Below are positions 57,101 to 64,000 of a stretch of 64,000 bases of DNA, piece by piece. The translations under genes and the position numbers were made by a program. Within the stretch, counting starts at the first letter, position 1. Every line of letters begins with the position of its first letter. Under the pieces are notes generated by a model. It did no database searches. It worked only from the letters and a program-made list of their open reading frames with translations, and was not told the origin of the DNA. Source of the stretch: Akkermansia sp. (lineage in GTDB: Bacteria > Verrucomicrobiota > Verrucomicrobiia > Verrucomicrobiales > Akkermansiaceae); assembly GCA_017398355.1 (NCBI GenBank), contig JAFQGD010000031.1, forward strand, positions 34,912 to 98,911, in the 5' to 3' direction.

Positions 57101-59654
57101 AAATCAGGAGTTTTCCTTTTCCCATTGTCTCATTCCCAAAAGCATCTACCAAAATACGGGCCAATTTCAACCGCTGATTTTCACCACCGGAGAGAGTGTT
57201 GAGCGCTTGTCCAAGCCCCAAATGCCCAAGGCCTACATCGACCAATACTTGCAAACGCTCCGCTATGTGCTTTGCCCGTGCATTCTTTTCACGAGCAAAG
57301 AGACGCATGGCAGAGTTAATATCCATAGCAAGCATTTCTGCCATATTGAACCCCAACAACGTGAGAGAAAGCGCCTGCGGAGTATAGCGGGTACCATGGC
57401 AAAGCGCGCATGGGACAAAAATATCCGAAAGAAACTGCATTTCTACTTTCTCCTGCCCCAGCCCGGCACAGCGAGGGCAACGCCCCTCTCCACTATTGAA
57501 TGAGAAATACCCGGGCTTGAGGCCACGAGCTTTGGCGGCCGGTTCGGCCACGAAAAGAGCACGAATTTCATCAAACACTCCCATGTAGACGGCTGGCGTA
57601 GAACGCGGCGTTCGCACGATGGGGCTTTGGTCCACCATCACCACGTCATCCAACTGCTCCAAACCGGTGATACGTTTCACCTTCACATGGTCTTCATCAT
57701 CTAACGCTTCGGGGTGAACACTCCCATGCAGAACATGGCATGCCAAAGAACTCTTACCGCTACCGGATACACCGGTTAAACAGGTATAGACTCCCAGCGG
57801 TATCTTTACACTAAAATCATGCAAATTGTGACACTCGGCCCCCTCTATACCAAGAAACAGTTTAGGCTTTCGGCGTTTTTTCGGTACAGGTATTACCTTC
57901 TTTCCGCTCAAATACTGCCCGGTGAGGGCTTTCGGATTCTGAAAAATACCCTCGGGAGCCCCCGCGTACACCACCTGCCCACCGGTGGCTCCACTCGCAG
58001 GCCCCATATCCACCAAGTGGTCAGCGGCGCGCATCACAGCCTCCTCATGCTCTACCACCACCAGTGTATTACCGCGGTCTGCCAAGCGACGCATGGCCGA
58101 TATAAGCCGGGCTGTATCGCGGGAATGTAAGCCCACCGTGGGCTCATCCAATACAAACAGAGTCTCGGTAAGAGCCGCGCCCAAACATGCGGTCAGGCTT
58201 ACGCGTTCAATTTCACCGCCGGAGAGCGAGCGCGTTAGGCGGTTGGCTGCCAGGTACCCCAAACCTACCTCGCTCAGATATGCGACACGGCTTCTTAACT
58301 CTTGCACAGCTTGCTTCAATGAACGATCCTCCGATGCGCGGGGAACCACGTACGCATCCAACCAAGGCAACATCTCATCCATTGGCATTGCCTGCACTTG
58401 TGGTACCGTCTTTCCACCAATGGTGAAAGCCAGAGCCTCAGGGCGCAAGCGGCCCCCGTTGCATTCCGGACACACACGGTACACGCGATAGTAAGAAAGG
58501 AAAATGCGTACAGTCATTTTGTGCGCATGCTTCTCCATATCATCAAAAATCCCCTTGTAACCATACCACAATTTGTGGTCAATGGCAGTCCATGGGTCCA
58601 AATCACCACAATTCCCGTAGAATACCCAATCCTTTTCTTTTTGAGTGAGCTCATTCCAGGGTACATCCAAGCGCACAGCACGAGCCTTGCGGTTCGCGAC
58701 CAGCATATTATCAAAGCACTCCGACAAGGTTGCGGATGAAAGCATTTTCAACGCACCTTCTCGTATCGTCTTATCCGGTATTATTCCTTTGTTGTAATCG
58801 TATGAAATAGCACGCCCGTAGCCTTTGCACGCAGGGCACGCACCCAAAGGCGAATTACCGCTGAACAATCCGGGGCGGGGCTCCTCCAAGGGATACCAAT
58901 CATTGCGGAACTCACGCGGAGTCTGCCAACGGCCATCAGGAGTACGAACCGCTACATGAGCCACTGCTTGGCCATGGCGCATGGCTGTTTCTAACGCCTC
59001 AGTCAATCGGGCATAGCTCTCTTCTACAGCCTTCACTCGATCCTGTACTACCAGCCAACTTTCCATCCCCAAATCATCTTCCGTGGCGGCCTCCAGCCTC
59101 ACGACTTCACCCTTATTGAGTACGCGTAAGTATCCCTGCCCCAGTAAGGCTTGCTGCATTTCTTCAAAACGCCCTACCGGACGCACCGAAAAACACACCA
59201 GCACATCACCGGCCTTTTCTGCTATCAATACCTCCGCAGCTTCTGCCGGCGTTACGGGGCGCACCTCCCGCCCTGCGGCATCATGTCCCGTAGCTAGGCG
59301 GGAGTATATGAGCTTCAGGTATTCATTCACACCTGTCATGGTTCCCACTGTCGAGCGAGAATTCTTCACCGAGTTGCGCTGCCCCAATGCAATCGCCGGC
59401 GGCACATTATCCACAGCGTCTACATCCGGTTTATCCATGCGGTCCATAAACTGCCGCACATAGGGCGAAAATGTTTCAACATACCGCCGCTGGCCTTCTG
59501 CATACAAGGTGCTGATTGCGAGAGAGGTTTTCCCACTCCCGCTCGGACCCGTCATCACAGTTATCCCCCCCAAGGGCACATCTACATCCACATTCTTCAG
59601 ATTGTGTTCTCGGGCTCCTCGGATACGAATAAACTTCTCCTCGCCTTCTTTCAT
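54114..59654 (-). CDS. uvrA: Double-length UvrA excinuclease subunit (two UvrA units in one chain)
   Basis: 1846 residues, about twice the usual 940. UvrA finds DNA damage for nucleotide excision repair. Four Walker A motifs are present: GPSGSGKTSLA near 36, GVSGSGKSSLA near 626, GLSGSGKSTLA near 988 and GPSGAGKTSLM near 1525. All four LSGGE signatures are intact. Zinc-finger pairs such as CPACKGYG, CPECNGGRLRPE and CEACKGTGY occur in both units. Normal UvrA works as a dimer, so this chain is a covalent dimer, an arrangement known from chlamydiae. The two units have diverged. A palindrome overlaps its start. uvrB is not in the window. Confidence 0.95.
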   Translation of the reverse strand: MKEGEEKFIRIRGAREHNLKNVDVDVPLGGITVMTGPSGSGKTSLAISTLYAEGQRRYVETFSPYVRQFMDRMDKPDVDAVDNVPPAIALGQRNSVKNSRSTVGTMTGVNEYLKLIYSRLATGHDAAGREVRPVTPAEAAEVLIAEKAGDVLVCFSVRPVGRFEEMQQALLGQGYLRVLNKGEVVRLEAATEDDLGMESWLVVQDRVKAVEESYARLTEALETAMRHGQAVAHVAVRTPDGRWQTPREFRNDWYPLEEPRPGLFSGNSPLGACPACKGYGRAISYDYNKGIIPDKTIREGALKMLSSATLSECFDNMLVANRKARAVRLDVPWNELTQKEKDWVFYGNCGDLDPWTAIDHKLWYGYKGIFDDMEKHAHKMTVRIFLSYYRVYRVCPECNGGRLRPEALAFTIGGKTVPQVQAMPMDEMLPWLDAYVVPRASEDRSLKQAVQELRSRVAYLSEVGLGYLAANRLTRSLSGGEIERVSLTACLGAALTETLFVLDEPTVGLHSRDTARLISAMRRLADRGNTLVVVEHEEAVMRAADHLVDMGPASGATGGQVVYAGAPEGIFQNPKALTGQYLSGKKVIPVPKKRRKPKLFLGIEGAECHNLHDFSVKIPLGVYTCLTGVSGSGKSSLACHVLHGSVHPEALDDEDHVKVKRITGLEQLDDVVMVDQSPIVRTPRSTPAVYMGVFDEIRALFVAEPAAKARGLKPGYFSFNSGEGRCPRCAGLGQEKVEMQFLSDIFVPCALCHGTRYTPQALSLTLLGFNMAEMLAMDINSAMRLFAREKNARAKHIAERLQVLVDVGLGHLGLGQALNTLSGGENQRLKLARILVDAFGNETMGKGKLLILDEPGTGLHFSDLEVLLRVFTRLVEQGHSLLVIEHNLELIKCADYIIDLGPEGGVGGGHLVVNGTPEQVSACPFGHTSRYLAGVLGSPSQSMSEMVVMAAEEENVQDQYISLRGARHHQLKNIDADIPRNKMTVVTGLSGSGKSTLAFDIIFAEGQKRFMDVMSPYARQFTEQMETPDIDRLTGLPPTVAIEQNRSRGGCKSTVGTITEIWQFLRLLYAKLGQPHCPTCRVPVGRRSTEEIQKLVQEKIAARPEWLMIGAPVVRNRKGHYADLARWAARRKYPFLRADGELVSPDEFTPLDRYSNHDIDIILANVVVSGNHILMNGVDCDYATLTETVNKALEMGDGFIRILLPQREELVGTRLSCPECGKTYADLEPSSFSFNSPHGWCPRCLGHGVISSVSMKQGEERMSMLEQELRFDRDVERSADKEYSTCVCPECQGMRLNRFALGVTVCNTNISALGSMSAEEARFIMNSIWHFEGRDNEIARNVMAEILPRLFFLERVGLGYLSLDRSATTLSGGETQRIRLAAQLGSNLRGVLYVLDEPTIGLHPKDNERLLSTLEELKKRGNTLLVVEHDEETMRRADHIIDLGPGAGVHGGQIVAQGTFEEVMDNPASVTGHAISHKQKHPYCGERLPVTNAKWLTICDCTLHNLRSVTLRIPRARFTVITGPSGAGKTSLMSGTLAPAVRLALGGKLAPSEQVTWSRTAGLDSIRAVYQVDQSPLGKTPRSTPATYIGIFDEIRRLFAQSADARRLGFDAGRFSFNTAAGHCEACKGTGYQKQEMDFLPPCAVPCEACRGARYNSRTLQVRYKGKTIADVLNMNMEEAAEFFSAQPRLADPLRLLCETGLGYLTLGQASNTLSGGEAQRIKLVAELIKGRRAALNAVRRGKELPQDLYLIEEPTIGLHPHDVRLLVLVLRRLVEMGNTVVVIEHNLELICEADYVIDMGPGAGRDGGTIVAQGSVQHVSKSINSPTAPYLRAELSPHVHHARKK

Positions 59655-59666
59655 AGAATCATTCTA
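59654..59666. promoter_or_regulatory. Palindrome at the uvrA start, possible operator
   Basis: TAGAAT-C-ATTCTA is a perfect 6+1+6 palindrome touching the uvrA start codon. On the minus strand TAGAAT also sits 6 bases before the ATG like a -10, though no good -35 is seen. It does not match the LexA boxes I know. Confidence 0.35.
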
Positions 59667-59804
59667 ACATAGAAACACCCCTCTGGGAAGTGCATATTAC
59701 GTCAATTGCCGAATTTCGTGGACAAAAAGTAAAGAAAATGAAAGCATCCTTCATCAAACGACAATATGAAGAGCTTTATAATATAAAACAGGACGACAAA
59801 TTTC

Positions 59805-59833
59805 TTGCGGAGACGGGCATTTTTGTGTATATT
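59805..59833 (+). promoter_or_regulatory. Promoter of the parE operon, short leader
   Basis: TTGCGG (59805-59810), 17-base spacer, TATATT (59828-59833), 11 bases before the ATG at 59845. Confidence 0.55.
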
Positions 59834-59844
59834 ATAAGCGAAAT

Positions 59845-61698
59845 ATGGAAGGCGAGTACACGGAGGATGCTATTAAGACCCTGGATTGGCGTGAACACAT
59901 CCGCATGCGTCCGGGCATGTATATTGGCAAGTTGGGGGACGGGAGCATGGCGGACGACGGCCTGTATGTGTTACTCAAAGAAGTGATAGACAACTCCATT
60001 GATGAATTTGTAATGGGGGTGGGCAAAAAGATATTGGTAAGTATCCGCCCGGATGGCACTTGCGAAGTGCGCGACTATGGCCGAGGTATACCGCTTGGCA
60101 AGCTGTATGAGTGTGCAGCTCAAATCAACACAGGTGGTAAGTACGATGGTGAGGCATTCAAAAAATCCGTGGGGCTGAATGGCGTAGGCATCAAAGCGGT
60201 AAACGCGCTGTCAGCAGAGTTTGAGATTCAGGCATACCGCGAAGGACAAACCCGCCGAATGAGCTTTCGCGAGGGCGAATTGATAGAAGGTTCTGACATT
60301 ACGGAAGCCACAGAGGAGCCGGATGGCACACGAGTCAGCTTCTTGGTAGATCGCACGGTTTTTGCAGAGAACGCAGCGTTCAATTTAGAGTTTGTAGGGC
60401 GCATGTGCCGCTACTATTGCTACCTGAATACGGGGCTCACCATCAACCTGAACGGCAAGAACATCATCTCGCGCCACGGCCTGCTTGACCTACTGCGCGA
60501 AGAAATGACAGAAGAGCCACTCTATGAACCCATACACCTTGTGGGAGATGATATAGAAGTAGCAATCACCCATGCCAATCAATACGGCGAGGAGTACTAT
60601 TCCTTTGTGAACGGCCAGCATACCACGATGGGCGGTACCCACCAAGCGGCATTCAAGGAAGCCATTGCCAAAACTCTGCAAAATTTCTACAAAAAGAGCT
60701 ACGAAGCTTCCGACATTCGCTCCAGCATTGAAGCTGCAGTCAGCATCAAAGTCATAGACCCGGTTTTCGAATCTCAGACCAAGACCAAGCTCGGCAGCAA
60801 TACCATGGGGCCGGGCAAAGAGACTATCCGCACCTTCGTCCTCAATTTCCTTGGGAAAGAACTGGACAATTTCTTGCACCGCCACCCCGACATTGCAGAA
60901 GCAATTGAGGAAAAGATTAAAGAAAGTGAAAAAACCCGCAAAGAGGTGGCCGGCATCACCGGCAAGGTGGCCAAGGAACGTGCCAAAAAGGCAAAAATTC
61001 ACACCAAAAAGCTGAGAGACTGTCGCGTACACTACGATAGCAAGCACAAGCGAGCAAAAGACACCATGCTCTTTATCACGGAGGGCGACTCTGCCTCCGG
61101 TTCAATCACTACTGCACGTGATGCGGAAACTCAGGCCGTTTTCTCCCTGCGAGGCAAACCGGCCAATAGCTTCGGTATGAACCGCGCTGCGCTCTTCGAA
61201 GAAAAGCGCAATGAAGAACTGGATTTTCTGCACCTTGCACTCAACATTGACCGCAGCATAGATGATTTACGCTACAACAAAGTCATCATCGCCACGGATG
61301 CGGATGTTGACGGTATGCACATTCGCCTTCTACTGCTCACCTTTTTCATTCAATATTTCCCGGAACTTATCCGGGAGGGGCATCTTTACATCTTACAGAC
61401 ACCTCTTTTCCGCGTGCGAAACAAGCAAAAAACAATCTATTGCTACTCAGAAAGCGAGCGGGACATAGCGGTAAAGCAACTCGGCAAATCTCCGGAAATA
61501 ACCCGTTTCAAAGGCTTAGGAGAAATATCACCCACGGAATTCAAAAACTTTATCGGAGAAGACATTCGACTCCAGTCTGTCTCCTTAGAAAACACTCACA
61601 ATCTTAAGGATATACTCCGCTTCTACATGGGTGATAATACCGATGCCCGCCGCCAATACATCGTAGACAATCTCCGTATGGAAGAGGACCCGGCCTAA
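59845..61698 (+). CDS. parE: Type IIA topoisomerase subunit B, topoisomerase IV ParE type
   Basis: 617 residues. The ATPase subunit that powers decatenation of chromosomes. GHKL ATPase motifs: [10 protein letters not shown] (about 45), DYGRGIP and [14 protein letters not shown]. The TOPRIM metal site follows: [11 protein letters not shown] and [11 protein letters not shown]. Its length and the absence of the GyrB insert fit ParE; a GyrB role cannot be fully excluded. The partner parC is not in the window. It is the first gene of a unit with a histidine phosphatase, mscL and an HU gene. Confidence 0.9.
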   Translation: MEGEYTEDAIKTLDWREHIRMRPGMYIGKLGDGSMADDGLYVLLKEVIDNSIDEFVMGVGKKILVSIRPDGTCEVRDYGRGIPLGKLYECAAQINTGGKYDGEAFKKSVGLNGVGIKAVNALSAEFEIQAYREGQTRRMSFREGELIEGSDITEATEEPDGTRVSFLVDRTVFAENAAFNLEFVGRMCRYYCYLNTGLTINLNGKNIISRHGLLDLLREEMTEEPLYEPIHLVGDDIEVAITHANQYGEEYYSFVNGQHTTMGGTHQAAFKEAIAKTLQNFYKKSYEASDIRSSIEAAVSIKVIDPVFESQTKTKLGSNTMGPGKETIRTFVLNFLGKELDNFLHRHPDIAEAIEEKIKESEKTRKEVAGITGKVAKERAKKAKIHTKKLRDCRVHYDSKHKRAKDTMLFITEGDSASGSITTARDAETQAVFSLRGKPANSFGMNRAALFEEKRNEELDFLHLALNIDRSIDDLRYNKVIIATDADVDGMHIRLLLLTFFIQYFPELIREGHLYILQTPLFRVRNKQKTIYCYSESERDIAVKQLGKSPEITRFKGLGEISPTEFKNFIGEDIRLQSVSLENTHNLKDILRFYMGDNTDARRQYIVDNLRMEEDPA

Positions 61699-61721
61699 TA
61701 TCCCCTTACCCTTACACCACC

Positions 61722-62408
61722 ATGAAAACACTCATCATTGCACGCCATGGCAACACCTTTCGCAAAGGTGAAACTCCCACCCGCGTAGGTGCCAATACAG
61801 ACTTGGAGCTCGTAGAAGAAGAGCGAGGGCGCGGTATTGGCCTCTACCTCAAGAAACTGGGACTAGAGCCAACTCGTATACTGGCAGCTCCGCTGAAACG
61901 AACCATGGGCACGGCTGCATTAGCAGCTGAAGCTTTGGGTTGCACCTGTCCAGTGGAACCGGATCACCGATTCATTGAAGTTGACTACGGCCCGGATGAG
62001 AATAAGACTGAAGAAGAAGTCAAAGCGCGACTTGGAGCAGACGCGGCCCGGGCAGAGGGTACAGACCCCGACACCCTCACACCTGAAGAGTTGGATGCCA
62101 AGGGGGCTGCTATCATCGACCAATGGAATGCCAAAGCCATTGTTCCCCCGGGTTGGAAAGTGGATGTACAGCAAATCTGCACCAATTGGCATGACCTCGC
62201 CTCCGAAGTGAAAGACGGGGAAACGCTCCTTTGCGTCTCCTCCAACGGGACAATACGCTTTGCTCCCTGCATAACAGGAGATTATGACGCTTTCTGCGCA
62301 GAGCACGACATTAAAGTTGCCACCGGTGGAGTCTGCATTTTTACCAGTGAGGACGGTTCCGCCTGGACCTGCCGCGAATGGGGCGTAAAAGCCTTCAAGC
62401 ACATTTAA
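61722..62408 (+). CDS. Histidine phosphatase superfamily protein with altered second histidine
   Basis: 228 residues. R8-H9-G10-N-T carries the phosphorylated histidine of the phosphoglycerate mutase-like superfamily. The second catalytic histidine, usually in a SHGG motif, reads SSNGTIRF near residue 173, with Asn in its place; a subfamily with SNG is known to me. The fold should still bind phosphate (RTMGTAALAAEAL). Substrate unknown. It lies 23 bases after parE and 21 before mscL. Confidence 0.82.
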   Translation: MKTLIIARHGNTFRKGETPTRVGANTDLELVEEERGRGIGLYLKKLGLEPTRILAAPLKRTMGTAALAAEALGCTCPVEPDHRFIEVDYGPDENKTEEEVKARLGADAARAEGTDPDTLTPEELDAKGAAIIDQWNAKAIVPPGWKVDVQQICTNWHDLASEVKDGETLLCVSSNGTIRFAPCITGDYDAFCAEHDIKVATGGVCIFTSEDGSAWTCREWGVKAFKHI

Positions 62409-62429
62409 CCCACAAATACACCTAATACT

Positions 62430-62870
62430 ATGATAAAAAAACTCAAACCTGCTTGGGTCGATGAATTCAAAGCCTTTGCGCTCAAGGGCAATGTCATCGA
62501 TATGGCCATTGGTGTCATCATCGGCGGTGCATTCGGCAAGATTGTCACCTCCTTGGTCAACGACATCATCATGCCCTCATTCGCCATGATTTTCGGCAGT
62601 GGCAAGAGCCTCTCCGAAATGGCTTTCCGTATAAGTGATGCGAAGGACGCCCCCGTCATCAAGTATGGCCTCTTCTGCCAAACGGTACTTGATTTCTTGC
62701 TCATCGCGCTCTCTATCTTCTTCATCATTCGCATAGCTTGCAAGTTGCGAGCTCGATTCAAGAAGCAAGAAGCAGAAGCAGCAGCACCCGCTCCGGCTCC
62801 CGAGCCGCCGCCCACCCCGGAGGATATCCTCCTGCTGCGCGAAATTCGCGATGCGCTCAAGAACAAGTGA
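62430..62870 (+). CDS. mscL: Large-conductance mechanosensitive channel MscL
   Basis: 146 residues, normal size. It opens when membrane tension rises, releasing solutes after osmotic downshock. [20 protein letters not shown] and [20 protein letters not shown] form the N-terminal helix and TM1 pore; TM2 is [16 protein letters not shown] proline-rich linker ([16 protein letters not shown]) and the C-terminal amphipathic helix [12 protein letters not shown] complete the subunit of the homopentamer. Its stop overlaps the GTG start of the HU gene. Confidence 0.95.
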   Translation: MIKKLKPAWVDEFKAFALKGNVIDMAIGVIIGGAFGKIVTSLVNDIIMPSFAMIFGSGKSLSEMAFRISDAKDAPVIKYGLFCQTVLDFLLIALSIFFIIRIACKLRARFKKQEAEAAAPAPAPEPPPTPEDILLLREIRDALKNK

Positions 62871-63154
62871 ATAAAAAACAACTCATCGACCGAGTCCGTC
62901 AATACATGGGCTCCGGTACCACCCACAACACAGCCTCTGCAACAGTAGAGGCTGTGCTTGCATCCATACTTGCAGCTGCCGAGAAGGAAAAGGTGCATAT
63001 TGCACACTTCGGCACATTCGAAACAATTTTCCGTCCCGCTCGGCAGGGCTTCGATATCAACACCGGGACGCACACGACGTTTCCGCCCCAGCTCAAGCTT
63101 TCTTTCCGTCCCTCTGTGGGATTTATCCCTCCATCACAGGCTCGTTCTAACTAA
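62867..63154 (+). CDS. HU/IHF-family DNA-binding protein
   Basis: 95 residues from a GTG at 62867, overlapping the mscL stop by [19 protein letters not shown] opens like [22 protein letters not shown] followed by INTG is the HU body and the base of the DNA-binding arm. Usual HU has GRNPxTG in the arm; here it is QGFDINTG, so the arm tip differs. A longer frame to 62738 lies in mscL and is rejected. It compacts or bends DNA. The stop overlaps the convergent DUF805 gene. Confidence 0.85.
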   Translation: MNKKQLIDRVRQYMGSGTTHNTASATVEAVLASILAAAEKEKVHIAHFGTFETIFRPARQGFDINTGTHTTFPPQLKLSFRPSVGFIPPSQARSN

Positions 63155-63842
63155 TCCCGGAAAAGTTTATCATCCACAGGGGCATCAAGGAAACGGGAAT
63201 ATCGTGTACCGGGGCCATATTCGTTTGGACCGGGTAGGCTATCTTCAAACCAAACTCGGATTGGCATGCAGACAAGCATCGTAAGATAAGTAAGAAACGT
63301 ATCTATCTTCTTTTCAAATATCAGCATAATCCACCCAATTGGTCCGCTCAAGGCCATACGAACGCGCCACCAAAAATCAAGCCATGAGGTTTTATCCTCA
63401 TCAAGTTCATAGCGAGTACTTTCATCCGCTAGGTCATAGAAACCAATACCAAAGTCATGAGCCCGGCGCACACAAAGTGCCATACTAGGCACAATGGAGA
63501 TGAATAAAAAACGCCCCACAGAGTCAGCCACACGTCTGAGCAAATGGCATCCCGCAGGTGTGCACACAAATGAGCTTCTCTCAGGTCTACACCAACTCCG
63601 TTAACCATGTAGAAAAGGCCCCACACAAAGAGAATCAATTGCGGTATGGCAAAGGCATAAAACTCTTTGAGTGGCGCACGACCACTAAAAGTAGCACCCA
63701 ATCGCCAACATTGCAACCACAGAGGCAACCAACCTCCCTTCTCAGGGTGAAAAATTCGTCCGCAATGGGGACAACTCGACACAGCTAGGGGAATCAAAAG
63801 CCCGCAACGAGGACAAAAATTGAGTTCTTCTTCTCTTGGCAT
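63151..63842 (-). pseudogene. Zinc-ribbon DUF805-like membrane protein, frameshifted
   Basis: From the ATG at 63842 the frame reads MPREEELNFCPRCGLLIPLA and SSCPHCGRIF, a zinc ribbon, then membrane helices (RAPLKEFYAFAIPQLILFVW) like DUF805. Near 63510 the frame changes: the rest (FLFISIVPSMALCVRRAHDF, then FGIGFYDL) lies in another frame ending at 63151. The break sits in a run of six A (63506-63511; T on the coding strand); one extra base would join both halves into about 230 residues. CVRRAHDFG is the DUF805 signature. It could be a true pseudogene, a slippery site or a sequencing error. A group II intron ends about 20 bases upstream of the start. Confidence 0.75.
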
Positions 63843-63860
63843 ATTGATGTTGACAGGACG

Positions 63861-64000
63861 AATTGAGTAGGGGGACTTTCGTCCCCCTCTCACACCACCG
63901 TACGTGCCATTTATGGCATACGGCGGTTTCCAATCAGCGTTTGAGGAGTTGATAAAACGAGATATATCCCTCTGCTCGCAGCCATGCGTTATCCATGCAG
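63861..64000 (-). mobile_element. 3' end of a group II intron (domains V and VI)
   Basis: On the minus strand, 63927-63894 folds as a 34-base domain V: ACCGCCGTA pairs with TACGGTGGT, an upper stem TGCCA/TGGCA carries a four-base TAAA loop, and a CG bulge is on the 3' side, with a CGC catalytic triad possible in the lower stem. Domain VI follows: AGGGGGAC-GAAA-GTCCCCCT, closed by GAG/CTC, with a bulged A at 63868 as branch point. The intron should end at about 63861. The 5' part and most of the encoded maturase lie beyond 64000. Confidence 0.85.
63934..64000 (-). CDS. C-terminal end of a group II intron maturase/reverse transcriptase (partial)
   Basis: The frame entering from the right edge reads MDNAWLRAEGYISFYQLLKR and stops with TGA at 63934-63936. 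Many intron-encoded proteins end in a similar way, and the stop lies just before domain V, where the reading frame of domain IV is expected to finish. Only about 21 residues are visible. Confidence 0.65.
   Translation of the reverse strand, partial: CMDNAWLRAEGYISFYQLLKR

Overview
The window reads as chromosomal DNA of a host-associated or anaerobic member of the Verrucomicrobiota (PVC group), possibly near Akkermansia. This is an inference from gene content. The main clues are a double-length four-ATPase UvrA (as in chlamydiae), an oxygen-sensitive class III ribonucleotide reductase, the long Bacteroidetes-like PurF form, and many very large secreted proteins of unknown function. There is no rRNA or recognisable tRNA.

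Layout. 1-3061 (minus): comEC (cut by the left edge), a NifS-type cysteine desulfurase and a small secreted protein, all from one promoter. 3062-4770: AT-rich patch with a possible structured RNA, one glycosyltransferase and related inverted repeats. 4770-8463 (minus): secreted two-gene cassette A. 8602-10459: decayed polyvalent protein of a phage or integrative element. 10664-17445 (minus): sufS, a 467-residue conserved protein, a class A PBP with a degenerate transpeptidase site, and CstA. 17681-21285 (plus): purM, a purF-like gene and an ECF sigma factor. 21338-26577: thiC, two histidine-rich secreted peptides, a cysteine-rich coiled-coil protein, argD and a DUF2147-like protein. 26739-32493: AEC transporter, Mrp ATPase, TerC, then a divergent csoR-copA copper operon with its operator visible. 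32569-37761 (minus): zinc-ribbon membrane protein plus cassette B, a paralogue of cassette A in the same gene order. 37904-43814: SNF2 helicase, L,D-transpeptidase-like protein, a small secreted protein and an FKBP isomerase. 43944-50098: beta-CASP RNase-like protein and a three-gene ankyrin/membrane operon. 50472-53536: nrdD, a separate gene for its glycyl radical domain, and nrdG, behind tandem NrdR-like boxes. 53546-59654 (minus): giant uvrA and a lipoprotein. 59845-63154 (plus): parE, histidine phosphatase, mscL and an HU-like gene. 63151-64000 (minus): a frameshifted zinc-ribbon/DUF805 gene and the 3' end of a group II intron.

How it works together. Much of the region is envelope biology: lytic and cross-linking enzymes, secreted transglutaminase-like and thioredoxin-fold proteins, lipoproteins, MscL. 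The rest is core metabolism (purine, thiamine, arginine, Fe-S/sulfur), copper export and DNA maintenance. A recurrent feature is near-consensus -35/-10 promoters with 17-18 bp spacers placed so that transcription should begin at, or a few bases before, the start codon. At least six genes look leaderless and several more have only very short leaders. This evidence also fixes several start codons.

The strongest oddities are the split class III RNR, the duplicated secreted cassette, the PBP with altered transpeptidase motifs, the PurF-like protein without its N-terminal cysteine, and the mobile-element remnants. Function calls rest on remembered family motifs, not on database searches.
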